From an uncultured Eubacteriales bacterium (lineage in GTDB: Bacteria; Bacillota; Clostridia; Oscillospirales; CAG-382), in assembly GCA_900554405.1 (NCBI GenBank), contig USHI01000003.1:1-26346 (forward strand): a stretch of DNA of 26,346 nucleotides, given 5' to 3'. A program made the position numbers and the translations under genes. The notes under the pieces were generated by a model that was given only the letters and a program-made list of their open reading frames with translations, had not been told where the DNA came from and did not search any database. How positions within the stretch are numbered: the stretch's first letter is position 1; each line of letters begins with the position of its first letter. Shown here in pieces: positions 23,660 through 26,346 of this stretch.

Positions 23660-24388
23660 ATGAAGAGCGATTTCAAAGAAGCAAAAATCAGCATTCTTAT
23701 TCTTGCGATACTGCTGTTTGTTTCGGTTTTTATCTGCATATTTGCTGCGATGTTCACCTCGATGGGATATAAGGCATACCGCAATGCCGTCGCCGAAAGA
23801 TCCGATCGCGCCGTTATAGTTTTGGATCCGGGGCATGGCGGCGAGGATCCGGGTGCCGTCGCGAACGGAGTATCCGAAAAGGATATAAATCTGGATATCG
23901 CTTTGCGCATCCGTGATATGCTTTCCTCCTGCGGCTACGATGTTGTTATGACAAGGTATGACGACAGGCTCCTTTACGGCACCGGCGAGGAAGGAAAAAA
24001 GAAGTATTTTGATCTTCGCAATCGGGTTGCATCTGTAAACGGGCTTGAATCTCCGATATTTGTGAGCATTCACCAAAATAAATTCCCGGCGGAGAGCTGC
24101 AAAGGGCTTCAGGTATTCTATTCCGGCAACAGCGAGCATAGCAGGCTTCTTGCCGATATAATACAGGAGGATGCAAGACTGCTCCAGCCCGAAAACCGCC
24201 GCAGCGCAAAATGCGGCAGCGAAACCGTGTATATTCTTGAAAAGCTGGAAATACCCGCTGTCCTTGTGGAGTGCGGGTTTATTTCAAACCGGCGCGAAGC
24301 CGAGCTGCTTTCCGCAGAGGATTACCGGGAATCGGTCGCTTTTTCGATCTTTTGCAGCATATGCCGATATCTGACGGAGGATATATGA
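23660..24388 (+). CDS. cwlD: Germination-type N-acetylmuramoyl-L-alanine amidase CwlD
   Basis: A 242-residue amidase_3 protein with an N-terminal membrane helix (about residues 10-33). The zinc ligands and catalytic residues are visible in DPGHGGEDPG, the Glu of VSEKDINL, SIHQN and VECGF. No cell-wall-binding repeats are attached, which with the short length and single anchor is typical of CwlD. That enzyme removes the stem peptide during formation of muramic-delta-lactam in the spore cortex, a mark needed for germination. Other membrane-anchored amidases of this class are possible, but yunB nearby supports a sporulating host. AAAGG lies 12 bases upstream of the start. The end overlaps radA in an ATGA arrangement. 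Confidence 0.85.
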   Translation: MKSDFKEAKISILILAILLFVSVFICIFAAMFTSMGYKAYRNAVAERSDRAVIVLDPGHGGEDPGAVANGVSEKDINLDIALRIRDMLSSCGYDVVMTRYDDRLLYGTGEEGKKKYFDLRNRVASVNGLESPIFVSIHQNKFPAESCKGLQVFYSGNSEHSRLLADIIQEDARLLQPENRRSAKCGSETVYILEKLEIPAVLVECGFISNRREAELLSAEDYRESVAFSIFCSICRYLTEDI

Positions 24389-25770
24389 AAACCGAGTATT
24401 TATGTGAAAACTGCGGGTATATCAGTGCAAAATGGTACGGTAAATGCCCGCAATGCGGTGAATGGAACAGCTTTTCGGAGCACACGGAGGAAGCTCCCGC
24501 GCCTGCTGCGGCAAAGTTAAAAAAGCCGCGCAGGGATGACGGTGCTATCACCGAATCCCCACGCGCGCGGCGGATACGCGATATAAGCTTTTCCGAAAAG
24601 GAACGTATTAAAACCGGCATCGGGGAGTTTGACCGTGTTTTGGGCGGCGGTATAGTTTCCGGCTCGGTCGTGCTCCTGTCGGGCGAGCCGGGGATAGGGA
24701 AATCGACCCTGCTTTTGCAGATATGCAAAACGCTCGGCATGAACGAACGTGTGCTTTATGTCACCGGCGAGGAATCCTCATCGCAGATCAGAATGCGCTG
24801 CCGTAGGATCGGTGTCGAAAACGACAATGTGTTTGTTTTAAGCGAAAACAATATAGACGATGTTATCACCGAGATCAATACATTGCAGCCCACCATCGCC
24901 GTTATCGATTCAATACAGACTATGTTCGATGACGGTTATCCCTCCTCGCAGGGCAGCATAACGCAGGTGCGCCAGTGTGCACTGCGCCTTATTGCCAAGG
25001 CGAAGGATTCCGGGATATCCATGCTGCTTGTCGGTCATGTCAATAAAGAAGGTGCTATCGCCGGGCCGAAGGTACTGGAGCATATGGTTGATGCCGTTTT
25101 GTATTTCGAGGGGGACAAGCAGCACGCCTACCGCATTATCCGCGCAGAGAAAAACCGCTATGGTTCGACAAACGAAATTGGCGTGTTTGAAATGTGCGAG
25201 GATGGATTAACCGAAATCGAGAAACCCTCCGAAATGCTGCTTTCGCAGCGCCCGAAGGGGGTTCCGGGGAACTGCCCCGTGTGTGTCATTGAAGGCAGCC
25301 GACCGATAATTGCGGAAATACAGTGCCTTGTATCGGCAACGGTGTACCCTTCGCCGCGAAGAATGTCATCCGGTATAGATTACAATAAAGCGGCCCTTCT
25401 GCTTGCCGTTCTGGAAAAGCGTTTGGGTCTGAAATATTCCCAGCAGGATGTTTATATTAACGTGGCGGCAGGCATGAAGCTGCTTGAACCTGCGTGCGAC
25501 GCCGCCTGTGCCTGTGCAATGATATCCGCATACAAAAATCTGCCCGTGCCGGATGATCTGATCGTGTTCGGCGAGATCGGTCTGGCGGGCGAATGCCGCT
25601 CTGTCGCGAATATCGCGGCGCGTGTCAAGGAGTCCGTTCGGCTTGGGTTCAGGCGAATTGCGCTGCCGAAAAAGGCGGTTTCACAGTTAAAGGCAGCGGG
25701 TACGGGTGCGGAGATCATCCCGATAAACGGGGTTTACGATCTGGCAAGGCTGCTTGCCGACCCCGAATAA
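24385..25770 (+). CDS. radA: DNA repair protein RadA (Sms)
   Basis: A 461-residue RecA-like helicase that processes recombination intermediates by driving branch migration. The N-terminal zinc finger has CxxC pairs at C7/C10 and C21/C24. Walker A is GEPGIGKST (100-108), followed by the Walker B region AVIDSIQTM. The RadA-specific KNRFG motif appears as KNRYG near residue 255. The C-terminal third is a Lon-protease-like domain, with GEIGLAGECRSV. The start at 24385 is supported by GGAGG four bases upstream and by the immediate zinc finger. A longer in-frame reading from 24271 would lie inside cwlD. The next gene follows ten bases after the stop. Confidence 0.95.
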   Translation: MKTEYLCENCGYISAKWYGKCPQCGEWNSFSEHTEEAPAPAAAKLKKPRRDDGAITESPRARRIRDISFSEKERIKTGIGEFDRVLGGGIVSGSVVLLSGEPGIGKSTLLLQICKTLGMNERVLYVTGEESSSQIRMRCRRIGVENDNVFVLSENNIDDVITEINTLQPTIAVIDSIQTMFDDGYPSSQGSITQVRQCALRLIAKAKDSGISMLLVGHVNKEGAIAGPKVLEHMVDAVLYFEGDKQHAYRIIRAEKNRYGSTNEIGVFEMCEDGLTEIEKPSEMLLSQRPKGVPGNCPVCVIEGSRPIIAEIQCLVSATVYPSPRRMSSGIDYNKAALLLAVLEKRLGLKYSQQDVYINVAAGMKLLEPACDAACACAMISAYKNLPVPDDLIVFGEIGLAGECRSVANIAARVKESVRLGFRRIALPKKAVSQLKAAGTGAEIIPINGVYDLARLLADPE

Positions 25771-25780
25771 AGAGGTGCCC

Positions 25781-26346
25781 ATGGAACGCGAATGCGAGCC
25801 TTTCCTTCCGCACGGAAGGGTCAAAAAGGCATTTATATCCGCAATTCTTCCGGATGATATCACCTCGGAGCTTACGGATTACGGTATCACCGTATATCGG
25901 CTCGGAAGATCGAAAAACATTCTTTCGGAGCTTGCATACCATCCGGATATTCTCGTGAACAACTTCCGGAAGGGAATGTGGATATGTGAAAGCGGCGCCG
26001 ATTATCTGCCGGCCGGACTGCCCGACGGGATGTTCCGCGAATCCGAAAACGAGCTTTCGAGCTTTTACCCGTTCGATTGTCCGTTCAATAATTACCGGTT
26101 GGGAAGAAACCTTATCTGCGGCAAAAGCGTTGATTACCTTATAAAGGCGTATGCTACGTACGAGGATCTTAATATCATTTACGTCCCTCAGAATTATGCC
26201 AAGTGCTGCTCGGTTATCGTAAATGACTATTCCGTAATAACCTGCGATTATTATATCGGCAGGTTTCTTAAAGAGCACGGATATAATGTGCTTACCGTCG
26301 GCGGGAGTGCGGACATACATCTGAACGGATACAGCAGCGGGATGAT
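25781..26346 (+). CDS. DUF6873-like (GME-fold) protein, N-terminal part
   Basis: At least 188 residues are visible; the gene runs off the right edge. The sequence resembles a family I recall as DUF6873, proteins with the guanidino-modifying-enzyme (GME) fold and no known function. The relevant signs are YHPDILVNNFRKGMW, YPFDCPFNNYRLGRNLICG, IIYVPQNYAKCCSVIVNDYSVITCD and a C-terminal TVGGSADIHLNGYSSGM. There is no signal peptide or membrane helix, so it is probably cytosolic. The start at 25781 has AGAGG five bases upstream and lies ten bases after radA, so it is likely co-transcribed. The family name is from memory and should be treated as probable. Confidence 0.65.
   Translation, partial: MERECEPFLPHGRVKKAFISAILPDDITSELTDYGITVYRLGRSKNILSELAYHPDILVNNFRKGMWICESGADYLPAGLPDGMFRESENELSSFYPFDCPFNNYRLGRNLICGKSVDYLIKAYATYEDLNIIYVPQNYAKCCSVIVNDYSVITCDYYIGRFLKEHGYNVLTVGGSADIHLNGYSSGM

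Noticed and set aside
24271..24384. N-terminal extension of RadA
   Set aside because: It lies within cwlD in another frame; the zinc finger and GGAGG site fix the start at 24385.

Overview
The window looks like chromosomal DNA of an endospore-forming member of the Clostridia, probably of the Ruminococcaceae/Oscillospirales type. The case rests on yunB and cwlD (sporulation and spore germination), the GGGtGRT/NifU-like pair, the gdpP-rplI-dnaB block, many strong GGAGG ribosome binding sites, consensus housekeeping promoters, and a GC content that looks close to 50 percent. No rRNA, tRNA, CRISPR array, insertion sequence or phage gene is visible. Coding density is very high: no gene-free stretch reaches 300 bases, and the longest gap is about 115 bases (14471-14584).

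Layout. (1) 1-1547, minus strand: a probable operon of pduL, a NifU-like protein and a GGGtGRT-family protein (cut by the window edge), read from a good promoter at 1581-1609. (2) 1633-7136, plus strand: a divergent extended -10 promoter, a PLP aminotransferase, then a divergent type IIA topoisomerase pair (parE/parC-like). (3) 7133-14470: a consensus promoter whose -35 box overlaps the parC stop codon, then gdpP, rplI, dnaB, tilS and ftsH packed head to tail with overlaps. This is a core block covering c-di-AMP turnover, ribosome, replication, tRNA modification and membrane proteolysis. It ends at a probable terminator. (4) 14585-16580: a membrane-anchored AlgX/DHHW-like protein with altered active-site motifs, overlapping a SpoU/TrmH methyltransferase. 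(5) 16557-17186, minus strand: yunB, alone in orientation, tail-overlapping the methyltransferase gene. (6) 17223-18708: a YitT-family membrane protein and mntP. (7) 18732-23617: a consensus promoter with a palindrome over its -35 box, driving three coupled genes: a 1154-residue membrane-anchored exported phosphoesterase-like protein, a membrane-anchored protein with a cohesin-like domain, and an unrecognised polytopic membrane protein. This is the least familiar part of the window. (8) 23660-26346: cwlD overlapping radA, then a partial gene resembling the DUF6873 family.

How they work together: most genes are housekeeping and grouped as in other Firmicutes. The most interesting signals are the cell-surface cassette, in which the phosphoesterase domain has changed two ligands that would both sit on the same metal site; the AlgX/DHHW-like protein, which has lost the usual nucleophile and histidine; and the pduL/NifU-like/GGGtGRT operon, whose last gene has codon use suggesting high expression.
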